A stretch of 36,242 nt of DNA. It comes from Dyadobacter flavalbus. GTDB lineage: Bacteria > Bacteroidota > Bacteroidia > Cytophagales > Spirosomataceae. Below the pieces are notes generated by a model. The model was given only the letters and a program-made list of their open reading frames with translations. It made no database searches and was not told the DNA's origin. The stretch is from positions 1 to 36,242 of the forward strand of contig NZ_VBSN01000040.1 of assembly GCF_006149045.1 (NCBI RefSeq), given 5' to 3'. The translations under genes were made by a program, and so were the position numbers. The stretch's first letter is position 1; each line of letters begins with the position of its first letter. This document shows, piece after piece, positions 18,401 to 26,177 of the stretch.

Positions 18401-18578
18401 GGAAGTATCCAACCTGCAAAAGAAAGCCAACTTTATTGGATGGTGTTTGCAAAGTCTTGACATATTCTGCTGCCCACTCAGGAGCCTCTAAGAAAATAAT
18501 TTTCTGGTCAACACTCAAAACAGGTGGATTGTCAAATCGTTGCCGGGCTTCGGAAGTCAGGTATTCTTTTCTTGGCAT
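15492..18578 (-). CDS. tnpA: Tn3-family transposase TnpA
   Basis: The start is set at the ATG of MPRKEYLTSEARQRF, a usual beginning in the family; a GTG 57 bp further up would add residues without family support. The product of about 1028 residues has normal Tn3 length. The N-terminal half is the DNA-binding region for the 39-bp ends. The C-terminal DDE domain shows the family pattern with STDTHGFSEPVFAVTGLLG and FRPRFARF, and the end has LVGEYDFSD. It binds terminal repeats and carries out replicative transposition to a cointegrate. Reading direction is toward IR2, away from tnpR. No frameshift is visible, so it is probably active. Confidence 0.97.
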   Translation of the reverse strand: MPRKEYLTSEARQRFDNPPVLSVDQKIIFLEAPEWAAEYVKTLQTPSNKVGFLLQVGYFRVVSRFFGSNRFHQSDVDFVAARISVDVNAVQMTDYEGRTSLRHREDILGYFGFAAFEKSSVEALAEETQRLAHVQTRPYLIFEGMLDFLQSHHIEIPTYQSLKTILDKSLARFEQNLESILNKYLTTADILLLEQLLVEHTSYQQDSRKHLKVKRYEITFFKRISQSMETKQIRERVTNFESLKNMYLQLLPIVKRLKLSDTTVHFYAEYVINNQVTQIATRSTNRYLLLISFIIHQYYMLGDALILTLNSAVTNYVNGCENLVKQELYQNRMQTAQLVSSVAHRSHTHIDVLGSIEKIIADTTMEPLAKVTLIEQLFKNKRLSQKLLQEDQQRLKDLREVNQKINDREDFYQMLEKNASKLNGKVSDIVKVLIPSATSSGKDILAAVRYYQEKNGAILTRASVPTDFLGMEQQQRVLTPEGKLRTGLYKVFLFQEIRDNIKSGALPIDSSYDYRSFDEYEIPPAVWNKEKEKLIEQAGLTAFTDSRKTLVKLNERLNAQIKLTNEHIEAGSNKQVYFDPTGDWHLMKDKRLEEVTDLEPLYPQEYVILLIEVLSTVQNATGFISSLIHGGIDHIPKHPDENLFFAAILGFGCNIGIRKFSFMSKGIRTSSLETTALQYFSPETVIQANDKVLAFSNSLPLTEHFRKDADFVHTSSDGQKFDVSVASLVASPSFKYFGNGRGVTMYSFLDESGQLFYSTVFSAAEPESHYVLDGLTHNEVIIPNAHSTDTHGFSEPVFAVTGLLGIEFRPRFARFHHQQLYSIDEARTYRELNYKIVPNLKINLVHLENHWDEILRLVCTIKLGYAKASTLFRRLNSYSKQHPLYKALKDLGRLYKTAYIYQYMDDELIRKSVSGSLSKIESSNNFSKAITVGNNQELIWATRKEQLTAEGCKRLIANAVNTYNLLLLSEKLVAVESEQDRQIMLKKILATSTHSWAHINLVGEYDFSDGKDYKMFDLSSIMDLNLTP

Positions 18579-18754
18579 GAGACGATTTGTGTGTATAAAA
18601 AAACGTTGCTCAAAATGTACAAACCTGTCCTGCACTTTGGAGCTTAAAGAATGACAGAAAACCAGGCAGATTTAATCAATTTAGTAAAATAAACTTGTAT
18701 ACCAATCTAAGTACATTAAATTTGATCTCTTAGATGGATTAAAGTAGACAAAAG
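18579..18754. promoter_or_regulatory. tnpA-tnpR intergenic region, probable res site
   Basis: This 176-bp gap separates the divergent transposase and resolvase genes, where Tn3 elements keep their three-part res site and both promoters. Candidate imperfect dyads are TGTATACCAATCTAAGTACA near 18694-18713 and sequences around GATCTCTTAGAT (18724-18735). The subsites cannot be assigned with certainty by eye. Resolvase would bind here to resolve cointegrates and repress both genes. Confidence 0.5.
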
Positions 18755-19339
18755 GTGAAAATTGGATATGCACGGGTGTCAACCCAGGATCAGAATTTGG
18801 AAATGCAACTCGACGCTTTGCAGAAGGCTGGTTGTGAAAAAGTATTTCAGGAAAAAGCTTCCGGAATAAAATCAGACAGGCCACAGCTTGCGGCCATGCA
18901 GCAAATCCTTCGTGAAGGTGATATTATTTACATTTATAAGCTGGACCGGTTAGGGCGTTCGTTAAAACACTTACTGGAAATGACCTCCGATTTTGAAAAG
19001 CGGGGAATCGGTCTGGTCTCAATTAATGATTCCATCGATACAACTACTGCCCAGGGCAGGCTCATCTTTAATATTTTTGCTTCACTGGCCGAATTTGAAA
19101 GAGACCTTATCAGGGAAAGGACTAAATCCGGTTTAGATGCGGCCCGTGCACGTGGCCGGAAAGGCGGACGTAGCCGCGGACTTTCCAAAGAAGCTGAAAA
19201 AAAAGCGATGTTAGCGCAAACATTATACAATGAACGTAAGTTGGGAGTAAATGAAATTGCAGCTGATCTGGAAATTTCTAAAATGACACTCTATAAATAT
19301 TTGAGACATAGAGGAGTTCAAATAAACGGTAAAGCATGA
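18755..19339 (+). CDS. tnpR: Serine resolvase TnpR
   Basis: The 194-residue small serine recombinase starts with a GTG and KIGYARVSTQDQNLEMQLDA. Catalytic Ser9 is in RVST, and the YKLDRLGRS and EFERDLIRERT motifs of the catalytic domain follow. A C-terminal helix-turn-helix (LGVNEIAADLEISKMTLYKY) binds res. It resolves cointegrates made by TnpA. GTG is preferred because no ATG gives the conserved beginning and the upstream AAAGG could serve as ribosome binding site. Confidence 0.95.
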   Translation: MKIGYARVSTQDQNLEMQLDALQKAGCEKVFQEKASGIKSDRPQLAAMQQILREGDIIYIYKLDRLGRSLKHLLEMTSDFEKRGIGLVSINDSIDTTTAQGRLIFNIFASLAEFERDLIRERTKSGLDAARARGRKGGRSRGLSKEAEKKAMLAQTLYNERKLGVNEIAADLEISKMTLYKYLRHRGVQINGKA

Positions 19340-19352
19340 TTTGCAGCAGCAT

Positions 19353-19688
19353 TTACTTCTCAATCTTAAACCTTAATTTAATGGTGTACTTTTCGTAGGG
19401 ATCGTCTGAAGAAAGCTGTAATTTTTTACCGGTCAACTGGCGGATCAGATCGTAATTAAGATCCTGGTTTTCTGAAAAAACTTTCACTCTTCCAATAGTA
19501 CTACTTTCTCCCAAATGAAACTGGATTACAACAATACTGTTTTGCTCCTGGTTATACAACACTTGCGGGTATTGAAGCATTGCCGTTAGCTGCCGGGTTA
19601 TTTCATGAGATGAATTTGTGTAACCTTTTAAGTCAGGATTACCCCAATACAAAGAAAGCACTGCAGTACAAAAAATGATAGCTTTCAT
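19353..19688 (-). CDS. Small exported TonB-C-like protein
   Basis: The 111-residue product has a short hydrophobic start (MKAIIFCTAVLSLYWG) suggesting export. The rest resembles one TonB C-terminal domain: a helix ITRQLTAMLQYPQVLYNQEQ, then strands IVVIQFHLGESSTIGRVKVF, and a final YTIKLRFKIEK. Such single-domain proteins are widespread in Bacteroidota and not well characterised. It lies 13 bp after the metallophosphoesterase stop, so it is the last gene of the arsenic operon. It may be a passenger gene; nothing links it directly to arsenic. Confidence 0.65.
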   Translation of the reverse strand: MKAIIFCTAVLSLYWGNPDLKGYTNSSHEITRQLTAMLQYPQVLYNQEQNSIVVIQFHLGESSTIGRVKVFSENQDLNYDLIRQLTGKKLQLSSDDPYEKYTIKLRFKIEK

Positions 19689-19701
19689 AACAAAAGAAAG
19701 A

Positions 19702-20451
19702 TTAATATGCTTTTCTTAGATTATCTGCAAATGCATCAGGAAGCATGCTAAGTTCCACCGCTTGCGCTGCTTTTTCAACATCATATTTTACCCGGATAAA
19801 CTCAACCTGAATACCATCAGGATTTGTTAAAGTTACCTGTTGGTCAATTGTAAGCATGACATAACAAGCCCTTGCATCACCATCTTTTGGTTTTCCCACA
19901 GATCCGGTATTGATCAGGTGATGGTAATGCCCCTTGCCACTTCCTCCCGAATTAATCACACGGTGATAAGGCTTATGTGAATGGCCAAAGCAAAGTATAT
20001 CTGCTTTGAATTCTCTGACCATTTCAATCATGTACTGTTCAGGCAGGTCTTCTAACAGATATTCGTTAATGCTGCGGGGACTTCCATGCACCAGGAGCAT
20101 ATCCAGGATGTCATTATTGAGTGCAAATTCGAGTTTTAAATGCCTGGGTAGTGTCAATAGATAATCCCGCTCCTTAGAGCCAACAAGCTTATAAGCATGA
20201 TCACTGCTTTGCTCTTTGCTGCACTCACCTTCAGACGGAAGTATTTTAGAGACTTTCAGGTCATGGTTTCCAGCAATGGTGACAATACCATGTTTGCGGA
20301 TCAAGCCAATTACCTGGTTTGGCCAGACGTTATAGCCGACCAGATCACCCAGGCAGTAAACTGCATCCGGCTTTTGTCTTTCCAGATCTTCAAGCACTGC
20401 CTCGAAAGCAGGAAGATTAGCGTGGATATCCGATAAAAGCGCTATTCTCAT
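19702..20451 (-). CDS. Calcineurin-like metallophosphoesterase (copy 1)
   Basis: This 249-residue protein has the complete two-metal site of the family: MRIALLSDIHANLPA (D-x-H), CLGDLVGY (GD), AGNHD (GNHD/E), LLVHGSPR (H) and CFGHSHKPYHR (GHxH), then NTGSVGKPKDGDARACY. It is close to MJ0936/YfcE-like cytosolic phosphodiesterases. It overlaps the upstream copy by 4 bp (ATGA), so the two are translated together. Phosphoesterase genes of this sort are known in some ars islands, but their substrate is unknown. It is clearly a paralog of its neighbour, more diverged in the middle. It lacks the Cys-rich CGCAY segment of copy 2. Confidence 0.9.
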   Translation of the reverse strand: MRIALLSDIHANLPAFEAVLEDLERQKPDAVYCLGDLVGYNVWPNQVIGLIRKHGIVTIAGNHDLKVSKILPSEGECSKEQSSDHAYKLVGSKERDYLLTLPRHLKLEFALNNDILDMLLVHGSPRSINEYLLEDLPEQYMIEMVREFKADILCFGHSHKPYHRVINSGGSGKGHYHHLINTGSVGKPKDGDARACYVMLTIDQQVTLTNPDGIQVEFIRVKYDVEKAAQAVELSMLPDAFADNLRKAY

Positions 20452-21224
20452 TTGGCGATACGTAAGGATTCTGCATAGGCATTGGGAAGGATACTATCTT
20501 CCACCGCCTTGGCTGCTTTTTCAATATCATACTCAAAACGTATAAACTCTGCCGTAACACTTTCTTTGTTAGTCGTGGACGCATCAGCATTAATATGCAG
20601 GATCACATAACCACCTCTTGGATCGCCATCTTTAGGTTTGCCAACAGAACCAATATTAATCGCATGACGGAAATGATCACCGCCGTCTGGCTGAACTGAA
20701 TCCAAAATTCTATGATACGGTTTGTGTGTATGACCAAAAAGCATCACATCTGCATTTGCCTGCTCCATGATCCGGATCATGCTTTTCTCTTCCCGGTCTT
20801 CAAACAAATACTCATTAACCCGGCGCGGGCTTCCGTGTACCAGAAGCACTGACATCGGTTTATCATTCAGTTGAAATTCCAGGCGGATATGAGCTGGCAA
20901 AGTCCGCAGGTAGGCCCTTTGCTGATCTTTCATGATCTCATTGGTAAAGGAAATCGAAACCTTGCCATTCGCTTTCTCGTCATCGGTCTTATAAGCGCAT
21001 CCGCAATCATCGCTGCTTCTTCCGATGCCAAAATCATAATTACCGGCAATAGTCGGAATACCACGTTTTCTGATTTCGTCCACAACTTCATTGGGCCAGA
21101 TATTATAACCTACCAGATCACCCAGGCAGTAAATGGCATCCGTGTCGCGGGTTTCAACATCTTTAAAAAATGCTTCTAAGGCGGGAAGATTAGCGTGAAT
21201 GTCCGAAAAAAGAGCAATTCTCAT
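20448..21224 (-). CDS. Calcineurin-like metallophosphoesterase (copy 2)
   Basis: The 258-residue product has the same motifs as its downstream paralog: SDIHANLPALEAFF, CLGDLVGYNIWPNEVV, AGNYD in place of GNHD, LLVHGSPRRVNEYLFED, LFGHTHKPYHR and NIGSVGKPKDGD. The GNHD His-to-Tyr change affects a metal- or phosphate-contact position and may alter activity. An insert with DDCGCAYKTDDEKANG follows the GNYD motif. The ATG overlaps the upstream monooxygenase stop by 4 bp, and its own stop overlaps copy 1 by 4 bp. The tandem pair looks like an old duplication kept for heteromer formation or different substrates; that is inference. Confidence 0.88.
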   Translation of the reverse strand: MRIALFSDIHANLPALEAFFKDVETRDTDAIYCLGDLVGYNIWPNEVVDEIRKRGIPTIAGNYDFGIGRSSDDCGCAYKTDDEKANGKVSISFTNEIMKDQQRAYLRTLPAHIRLEFQLNDKPMSVLLVHGSPRRVNEYLFEDREEKSMIRIMEQANADVMLFGHTHKPYHRILDSVQPDGGDHFRHAINIGSVGKPKDGDPRGGYVILHINADASTTNKESVTAEFIRFEYDIEKAAKAVEDSILPNAYAESLRIAK

Positions 21225-22282
21225 TGTTTCTGTATTTTTATGTACTCAATTATTTCATTAACTGTTTGACGTGCAGAACGCCCTACCCCAATCAGGGTTG
21301 CTGATGCAAAGCCGGTAAAGCTTCCGTAACCCACCAGCCAAAGACCAGCGACGTCTTCGGATCGTGTACCCCGGCAATCTGCTTTACCTTTTTCTTTCAA
21401 AATACCCAGCTCTTTCAGGTGATGGGTTGCATACCCAAACCCGGTACACCAGATGATCGCATCAAATTCCTGCCTGGTGTCATCTTGCCAGACTACACCG
21501 TGGTCATAAATTGCTTTAAAGGTTTCATGGGTTTTAAGTACTCCACGAGAGCGTGCTTCTTTGACGGATGGCACCATGACGATATTTCCGATATTATACT
21601 GCGAAGCAACAAACTCCTTTCCTTCCTTCATGGCATGGTATTTAGCCGAAGCCACATCAAAAAGCACCCTGCCGTCCACATCGTCAGGCAAGAATTCTGG
21701 CGTATTTTGTGTAGCCCACACCGTATTGGCCACCTTTGAAACTTCGGCCAAAATTTGCGCTCCCGAGTTGCCCCCGCCAACGATCAGTACCGTTTTGTTT
21801 TCAAAAGGGTCTGCATTTTTATATTGCGCCGAATGCAACTGCTTGCCTTTAAAAAGGTCCTTGCCTGCAACAGATGGTATAAACGGATTTTGAAAAGTAC
21901 CGGTCGCAGAAATAACAGACCTGCTTTGATAGTCGCCCTGACTGGTTGCTAACAAAAATACATTCCCTTCTTTTTTTACATCCGTTACCGTGATGCCATG
22001 GCTGATAGGAAGATTGTACCGGCTCTGATACTGGCTCAAATAGTCCAGCACATGCTGTTTAGACGGAAATTCGTCTTCTGATTTGGGCATCATCCACCCA
22101 GGCAAGGAACTGTACTCGGCTGGCGAAAACAATGTCAGTGAATCCCAAGTATGCTGCCAGCCCCCCCCACCGTTCTGCTGATCATCCAGAATGATGTATT
22201 TCAAACCGGCGCGGCGAAGAAAATAACCACACGCCAAAGCGCTCTGGCCACCACCAATTACAATCAGATCATATACTTCCAT
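21221..22282 (-). CDS. arsO: Flavin-dependent monooxygenase, ArsO-like
   Basis: The start is placed at the ATG giving [20 protein letters not shown], where the FAD-binding GxGxxA motif begins as usual; an upstream start would add 19 residues with no homology. NADPH-binding [14 protein letters not shown] is at about 165 and the late FMO motif IIWCTGFGY at about 295. Relatives in ars operons are named ArsO and are thought to oxidise or otherwise modify arsenicals; they also resemble putative flavoproteins such as CzcO. The ATG lies inside the last codons of acr3 (14-bp overlap), indicating coupled translation. The 353-residue length fits. The exact substrate is not established. Confidence 0.88.
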   Translation of the reverse strand: MEVYDLIVIGGGQSALACGYFLRRAGLKYIILDDQQNGGGGWQHTWDSLTLFSPAEYSSLPGWMMPKSEDEFPSKQHVLDYLSQYQSRYNLPISHGITVTDVKKEGNVFLLATSQGDYQSRSVISATGTFQNPFIPSVAGKDLFKGKQLHSAQYKNADPFENKTVLIVGGGNSGAQILAEVSKVANTVWATQNTPEFLPDDVDGRVLFDVASAKYHAMKEGKEFVASQYNIGNIVMVPSVKEARSRGVLKTHETFKAIYDHGVVWQDDTRQEFDAIIWCTGFGYATHHLKELGILKEKGKADCRGTRSEDVAGLWLVGYGSFTGFASATLIGVGRSARQTVNEIIEYIKIQKQ

Positions 22283-23363
22283 GAGGTACCTGGATATTTT
22301 CTGTTTTGTAATATTTATCCCGCAGCCAGAAAGCCACATTCACCAGGGCTATCAATGCCGGTACTTCTACCAGCGGACCGATTACGCCGACAAATGCCTG
22401 GCCGGAGTTGATACCGAACACGCCGATAGCGACTGCAATAGCAAGTTCAAAATTGTTACCTGCTGCTGTGAAAGCAATCGAAGCATTTTGTGAGTAGTCT
22501 GCCCCCAGGGATTTTGCCATAAAGAAGCTGACCAAAAACATGATCGCAAAATAAATGACCAGTGGAATAGCGATTAAAAGCACATCACCTGGAAGCTGAA
22601 CAATCAGCTCACCTTTCAAGCTGAACATGAGCATGATCGTAGCTAAAAGCGCAACCAAAGTAACAGGTGATATCAGGGGAATAAATTTTTTCTCATACCA
22701 GTCTTCCCCTTTCAAAGCAGTCAGCCCAAAACGGCTGATCATGCCGGCAGCAAAAGGAATACCCAGGTAGATGCCTACACTTTTAGCAATTTCAGCGATC
22801 GTAATATTTACATTCAGTCCTTTTAGTCCTACCAATGGGGGCAAAACCGTAATAAAGAAATAAGCATAAAAGCTGTAAAGCAGTACCTGAAACACACTGT
22901 TTAATGCTACCAGCCCGGCAGCATATTCCCGGCTGCCTTCTGCCAGCTCGTTCCAGACCAAGACCATGGCAATACACCGGGCCAGACCGATCAGAATTAA
23001 TCCGATCATATAATCCGGATGATTTGGAAGAAAGATAATGGCCAGTATAAACATAAGCGCCGGCCCGATAATCCAGTTCAGTACCAGCGAAGCTGTCATC
23101 ACTTTGGTATTGCGGAATACTTCGCCCATTTTATTGTATTTCACCTTGGCCAGTGGCGGGTACATCATCAGGATCAGGCCAATAGCAAGTGGGATATTGG
23201 TTGTACCACTTGAAAAAGTATTGATGTAATCAGGTAATGAGGGAACAAAGTTACCAAGGCCTACGCCAATGGCCATGGCCAGAAAAATCCATAATGTTAA
23301 GTAACGGTCCAGGAAGCCTAGCTTCTTCCGGTTTGCCGCAGGGGCACAATTATTTGCAGACAT
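22269..23363 (-). CDS. acr3: ACR3-family arsenite efflux permease
   Basis: The 364-residue integral membrane protein has about ten hydrophobic segments. Family landmarks include [16 protein letters not shown] (segment 1), [22 protein letters not shown], the conserved Cys in [16 protein letters not shown] (C130), AALNSVFQ-like [13 protein letters not shown], and [21 protein letters not shown] near the end. ACR3 carriers export arsenite across the inner membrane using the proton gradient. Codon start is clear, with arsC ending one base upstream and the monooxygenase start nested in its end. It is the central pump of the operon. Confidence 0.95.
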   Translation of the reverse strand: MSANNCAPAANRKKLGFLDRYLTLWIFLAMAIGVGLGNFVPSLPDYINTFSSGTTNIPLAIGLILMMYPPLAKVKYNKMGEVFRNTKVMTASLVLNWIIGPALMFILAIIFLPNHPDYMIGLILIGLARCIAMVLVWNELAEGSREYAAGLVALNSVFQVLLYSFYAYFFITVLPPLVGLKGLNVNITIAEIAKSVGIYLGIPFAAGMISRFGLTALKGEDWYEKKFIPLISPVTLVALLATIMLMFSLKGELIVQLPGDVLLIAIPLVIYFAIMFLVSFFMAKSLGADYSQNASIAFTAAGNNFELAIAVAIGVFGINSGQAFVGVIGPLVEVPALIALVNVAFWLRDKYYKTENIQVPHGSI

Positions 23364-23364
23364 A

Positions 23365-23781
23365 CTATATTAAGTTTTCTTTAACAAAGTTCTTACAGTA
23401 GGCTTTGACCATTTCACGTACAGTACGAAACTGTTCTGTTATTTGCTCTTCGCTGCCAGTTGCTTTGCCAGGATCCGGAAAGTTCTGATGGAATTTCTTC
23501 GCATTAGTCGGAAAATAGGGACAGCGTTCTTTGGCGTTATCACAGACCGTGAACACAAAATCAAAGTCAATGTCTTTGTATTCATCGATGTTGTTAGAGG
23601 TGTGGCCGGAGATATCAATCCCGTCTTCTGCCATGATGGAAATAGCTTTGGGGTTTACTCCATGGGTCTCAACCCCTGCACTATATACGCTTGCTTTATC
23701 ACCGGCAAATTTTCTGAGATAACCTTCGGCTATCTGGCTCCGGCAACTGTTACCGGTGCAAAGCACTAATACTTTTTTCAT
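23365..23781 (-). CDS. arsC: Arsenate reductase ArsC, thioredoxin-coupled LMW-PTP type
   Basis: The preferred ATG at 23781 gives [16 protein letters not shown], the P-loop at its normal position (C8, R14). A longer frame reaches 23841 but lacks homology. The resolving cysteines are C80 and C87 in [15 protein letters not shown], the pattern of the pI258-like, thioredoxin-linked reductases. It converts arsenate to arsenite in the cytosol for export by the ACR3 protein encoded one base downstream. The 138 residues are normal for the family. DPGKATG..EQF and the final helix are also conserved. Function is well supported. Confidence 0.95.
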   Translation of the reverse strand: MKKVLVLCTGNSCRSQIAEGYLRKFAGDKASVYSAGVETHGVNPKAISIMAEDGIDISGHTSNNIDEYKDIDFDFVFTVCDNAKERCPYFPTNAKKFHQNFPDPGKATGSEEQITEQFRTVREMVKAYCKNFVKENLI

Positions 23782-23786
23782 TTTGC

Positions 23787-24284
23787 TTAATCTATTCCTG
23801 TTACTTTGCTTCTTCTTTCCAAAAGGTTGACGCTCCGCCAAACCCCTTTCATTTTTCCGATATTTTCACGGTATCCGATCACACGGAAACCATTCTTCTC
23901 GTGCAGTTTAATACTTGGAGCATTTTCAGCAAATATGCCTGCCTGAAGTGTCCAGTACCCTCCTTTTTCACTTTCCAGGATCAGGTGCTTTAAAAGTGCG
24001 TCACCTATTTTTTGTCCCCGGAAGCGGCTACCGACATAAACACTCACTTCGGCTACTCCCGCATAGACACATCTTCCGGACACCGGTGTCAACGCTGCCC
24101 ACCCGGCAATTTCACCGCTGTCTGAAAGTGCCACAAAACGGTGCCGGACTACATGGGACTGATCCCAGACCGACCACTCGGGCGCACTGGTTTCAAGGGT
24201 GGCATCACCGGTAGCTATACCTTGTTCATAAATTTCACGGACGGCTGGCCAGTCACCAGGTTCTAAATTTCGTATCGTGATCAT
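23787..24284 (-). CDS. GNAT N-acetyltransferase, ArsN1/phosphinothricin-acetyltransferase-like
   Basis: The protein is 165 residues with IRNLEPGDWPAVREIYEQGI, the substrate-side ATLETSAPEW, then VYAGVAEVSVYVGSRFRGQKIGDALL (strand 4 and the acetyl-CoA pyrophosphate loop, RxxGxG-like as RFRGQKIG) and LHEKNGFRVIGYRENIGKM. This is the PAT/Pat-like branch that includes ArsN1 enzymes, which acetylate arsinothricin-type antibiotics and phosphinothricin. It sits 5 bp ahead of arsC in the operon, so arsenical detoxification is a reasonable inference. Without biochemical data the acceptor remains open. Confidence 0.85.
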   Translation of the reverse strand: MITIRNLEPGDWPAVREIYEQGIATGDATLETSAPEWSVWDQSHVVRHRFVALSDSGEIAGWAALTPVSGRCVYAGVAEVSVYVGSRFRGQKIGDALLKHLILESEKGGYWTLQAGIFAENAPSIKLHEKNGFRVIGYRENIGKMKGVWRSVNLLERRSKVTGID

Positions 24285-24302
24285 ATTTAGCAGATTAGAT
24301 TA

Positions 24303-24881
24303 TTAACAGCATCCCCCGCCTGGCGTGCAACTTTGAGTTTCAGCACCAACCATTTCAAGTACCTGCACTTGTTTAACATCAGTTTCCTTTTTGCTGGAAG
24401 GTGTGCAGCATTCTTCACCGGAAGGTGTAGTACCACAGCTTTGTCCCCTGGTTATTGCCTTGCACTGGGTAAAATCAGCGGCCAGGTTAACAGTAAAGGA
24501 ATCACCTTCAGCTATAAATTCAGAAGGGTACATCTGGCGGGTGTCAAACTTTGAATTACCAAATTCTATTTTGACCACGCCTAGCGGATTAAGTGGAAGC
24601 GATTTTTCTACCAGGCTGATGATGGAAAGCGCTTTGCTTACTTTCATGGCACGTTCAGTCTCTGCTACCGACGGCTCCCAAAGCTGCACAATGATTTCCG
24701 TCCAGCTGTTCATCACGCCACCGCAATCGACAGATACAATCGGAGCCTGTTTGATCTCGGTAATATGATATGATGCATCTACATACTCACCTTCTGCATA
24801 TTGGAATTGGAGGATTTTATCCGGATTTCCCAAAAGCGTGCTTTTGAAGGCTTGCCAGTTCATTGGATTTAAATTGTTCAT
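24303..24881 (-). CDS. DUF6428-like arsenic-operon protein with Cys-rich tail
   Basis: The 192-residue protein starts with NLNPMNWQAFKSTLLGNPDK, then FQYAEGEYVDASYHITEIK and a DCGGVMNSWTEIIVQLWEP block, which I recognise as the DUF6428 pattern found next to Bacteroidota arsR genes. The C-terminus is rich in Cys: TQCKAITRGQSCG, EECCTPSSKK and the last residues SCTPGGGCC, good candidates for As(III) ligands. It could be an arsenite chaperone or sink, like ArsD in role though not in sequence. It is the second gene of the operon, 48 bp after arsR. Biochemical function is unknown. Confidence 0.8.
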   Translation of the reverse strand: MNNLNPMNWQAFKSTLLGNPDKILQFQYAEGEYVDASYHITEIKQAPIVSVDCGGVMNSWTEIIVQLWEPSVAETERAMKVSKALSIISLVEKSLPLNPLGVVKIEFGNSKFDTRQMYPSEFIAEGDSFTVNLAADFTQCKAITRGQSCGTTPSGEECCTPSSKKETDVKQVQVLEMVGAETQSCTPGGGCC

Positions 24882-24929
24882 TGCTATGTTACGATAAAAT
24901 AAAAATAAATAAATTATTTGTCCACATAC

Positions 24930-25259
24930 TTATTTGCAGCAAGCTACTTCAATATCCGGTTCAAAGATTTCTCCAAATATAGCTTTTGCTTCCTGCCATA
25001 CTGTTTCATTGATGCAATAGCAAACACGGGGCGGATTGATTTCCCCATGCAGGATACCAATGTTTTTGAGCTCCTTTAAATGCTGTGAAACCGTTGCCTG
25101 CGCAAGCGGCAGCACTTCCACCAGATCCCCGCAAACGCATGATTTCTCTTTTAAAAGATGCTGAATGATAGCAACCCGTGCCGGATGGGCCAGCGCCTTA
25201 GCCAGATCAGCAATCCGGTTTTGTTTATCCGTAAAAACTTGTGTTTTTGTAACTCCCAT
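24930..25259 (-). CDS. arsR: ArsR-family arsenite-responsive repressor
   Basis: The 109-residue winged-helix protein has [15 protein letters not shown], the As(III) site [21 protein letters not shown] (C41 and C43 in the DNA-binding helix region) and a C-terminal Cys pair (VACCK). Binding of arsenite to these thiols releases DNA. The start ATG at 25259 follows a perfect -7 motif by only a few bases. Candidate operators lie directly upstream, so it probably represses itself and the divergent gene at 25379. It heads a nine-gene operon. Confidence 0.93.
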   Translation of the reverse strand: MGVTKTQVFTDKQNRIADLAKALAHPARVAIIQHLLKEKSCVCGDLVEVLPLAQATVSQHLKELKNIGILHGEINPPRVCYCINETVWQEAKAIFGEIFEPDIEVACCK

Positions 25260-25263
25260 ATCC

Positions 25264-25293
25264 CAAAGGTATAAATAATTTTATTCATTGCAA
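25264..25293 (-). promoter_or_regulatory. arsR promoter (TTG-N19-TACCTTTG)
   Basis: On the minus strand TTG (25293-25291), a 19-bp spacer and TACCTTTG (25271-25264) match the Bacteroidota -33/-7 consensus. The -7 element ends 5 bp before the arsR ATG, so transcription would begin at or very near the start codon and the mRNA may be leaderless. Confidence 0.65.
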
Positions 25294-25295
25294 TA

Positions 25296-25348
25296 ATACG
25301 ATAAGTATTTTTTGTGAAAATTCTCATCGTATATTTACGATTGAATCG
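25296..25348. promoter_or_regulatory. Candidate ArsR operator region
   Basis: Three overlapping dyads occur between the two divergent starts: ATACGAT (25296-25302) facing ATCGTAT (25326-25332), ATCGTA-TATT-TACGAT (25326-25341) and CGATTGAATCG (25338-25348). They sit directly upstream of the arsR promoter and over a TATATTTA box that may serve the rightward gene. Binding is inferred from the symmetry and position. Confidence 0.55.
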
Positions 25349-25378
25349 ATGCAATTTCAAGTTTAAATTAAAATAACT

Positions 25379-26083
25379 ATGAAGCTCTTAAATCTGGTTG
25401 TGTGTTTGTTGTTGTTACCGTCTGCCATTATTCTCGCTGATGAGCCAGTTAAAAAGGTAGCTATCAATCCAACCCTTTTAACTTATATAAATAATGTAAA
25501 ATCTGATTTCTCAAAAATCCCAAAGGATAGAAAAGAAGAGTTAGACAAAATCACCCTATTTATACAGAATAAAGTCAATTCAGCTGAGCCGGTGCAACTC
25601 ACATATATTTGTACACATAACTCCCGACGTAGCCATTTCGGTCAGATTTGGGCTGCGACAGCTGCTGCATACTATAATATTCCAAAGGTTAAAACATTCT
25701 CGGGGGGAACTGAGTCCAGTGCCTTCAACGAAAGAGCTGTTGCTGCATGCACCCGGGCTGGATTTGAGATCACTAAAACATCCGAAGACAAAAACCCTCT
25801 TTATGAAGTGGGATACGCTACGGATGCAGAACCATTAAAGGCATTTTCAAAAAAATATGATGATCCCAGCAACCCTCAAAATGGTTTTTGTGCAATCATG
25901 ACCTGCTCTCAGGCAGACAAGGCTTGCCCTGTCGTTAAAGGAGCTTCTTCACGGATAGCTGTTCCCTACGACGACCCAAAAGAATTTGATGGGAAAGCAC
26001 AGGAAACCGCTAAATACGATGAACGCTGCAGGCAAATTGCAACGGAGACATTATATGTGTTTTCGAAAGTAAAGGTTCAATAG
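25379..26083 (+). CDS. Exported LMW-phosphatase/arsenate-reductase-like protein
   Basis: A signal peptide (MKLLNLVVCLLLLPSAIILA) precedes a low-molecular-weight protein tyrosine phosphatase fold. The P-loop is CTHNSRRS (C78, R84), a CX5R site with His and Arg in place of the GNSC of ArsC. Later Cys residues are in FCAIMTCSQADKACPVVKG (about 177-191) and DERC. The 234-residue length exceeds ArsC by an N-terminal helix region. Export is odd for an arsenate reductase because thioredoxin is cytosolic, so it may be a periplasmic phosphatase or arsenate-binding protein. It is divergent from arsR and shares its operator region, so arsenite control is likely. Confidence 0.85.
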   Translation: MKLLNLVVCLLLLPSAIILADEPVKKVAINPTLLTYINNVKSDFSKIPKDRKEELDKITLFIQNKVNSAEPVQLTYICTHNSRRSHFGQIWAATAAAYYNIPKVKTFSGGTESSAFNERAVAACTRAGFEITKTSEDKNPLYEVGYATDAEPLKAFSKKYDDPSNPQNGFCAIMTCSQADKACPVVKGASSRIAVPYDDPKEFDGKAQETAKYDERCRQIATETLYVFSKVKVQ

Positions 26084-26177
26084 TGTATATGATCGCCATG
26101 TAGCATTTCGGACAGCCAGGTCCTCTTGATCAACGTCCAGAGATCAGCCCGCTTAGAATTGAGTGTACCAAATTATC

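Noticed and set aside
22283..22339. Upstream start for the flavin monooxygenase
   Set aside because: It would add 19 residues read from within acr3 before the FAD motif, unlike related enzymes.
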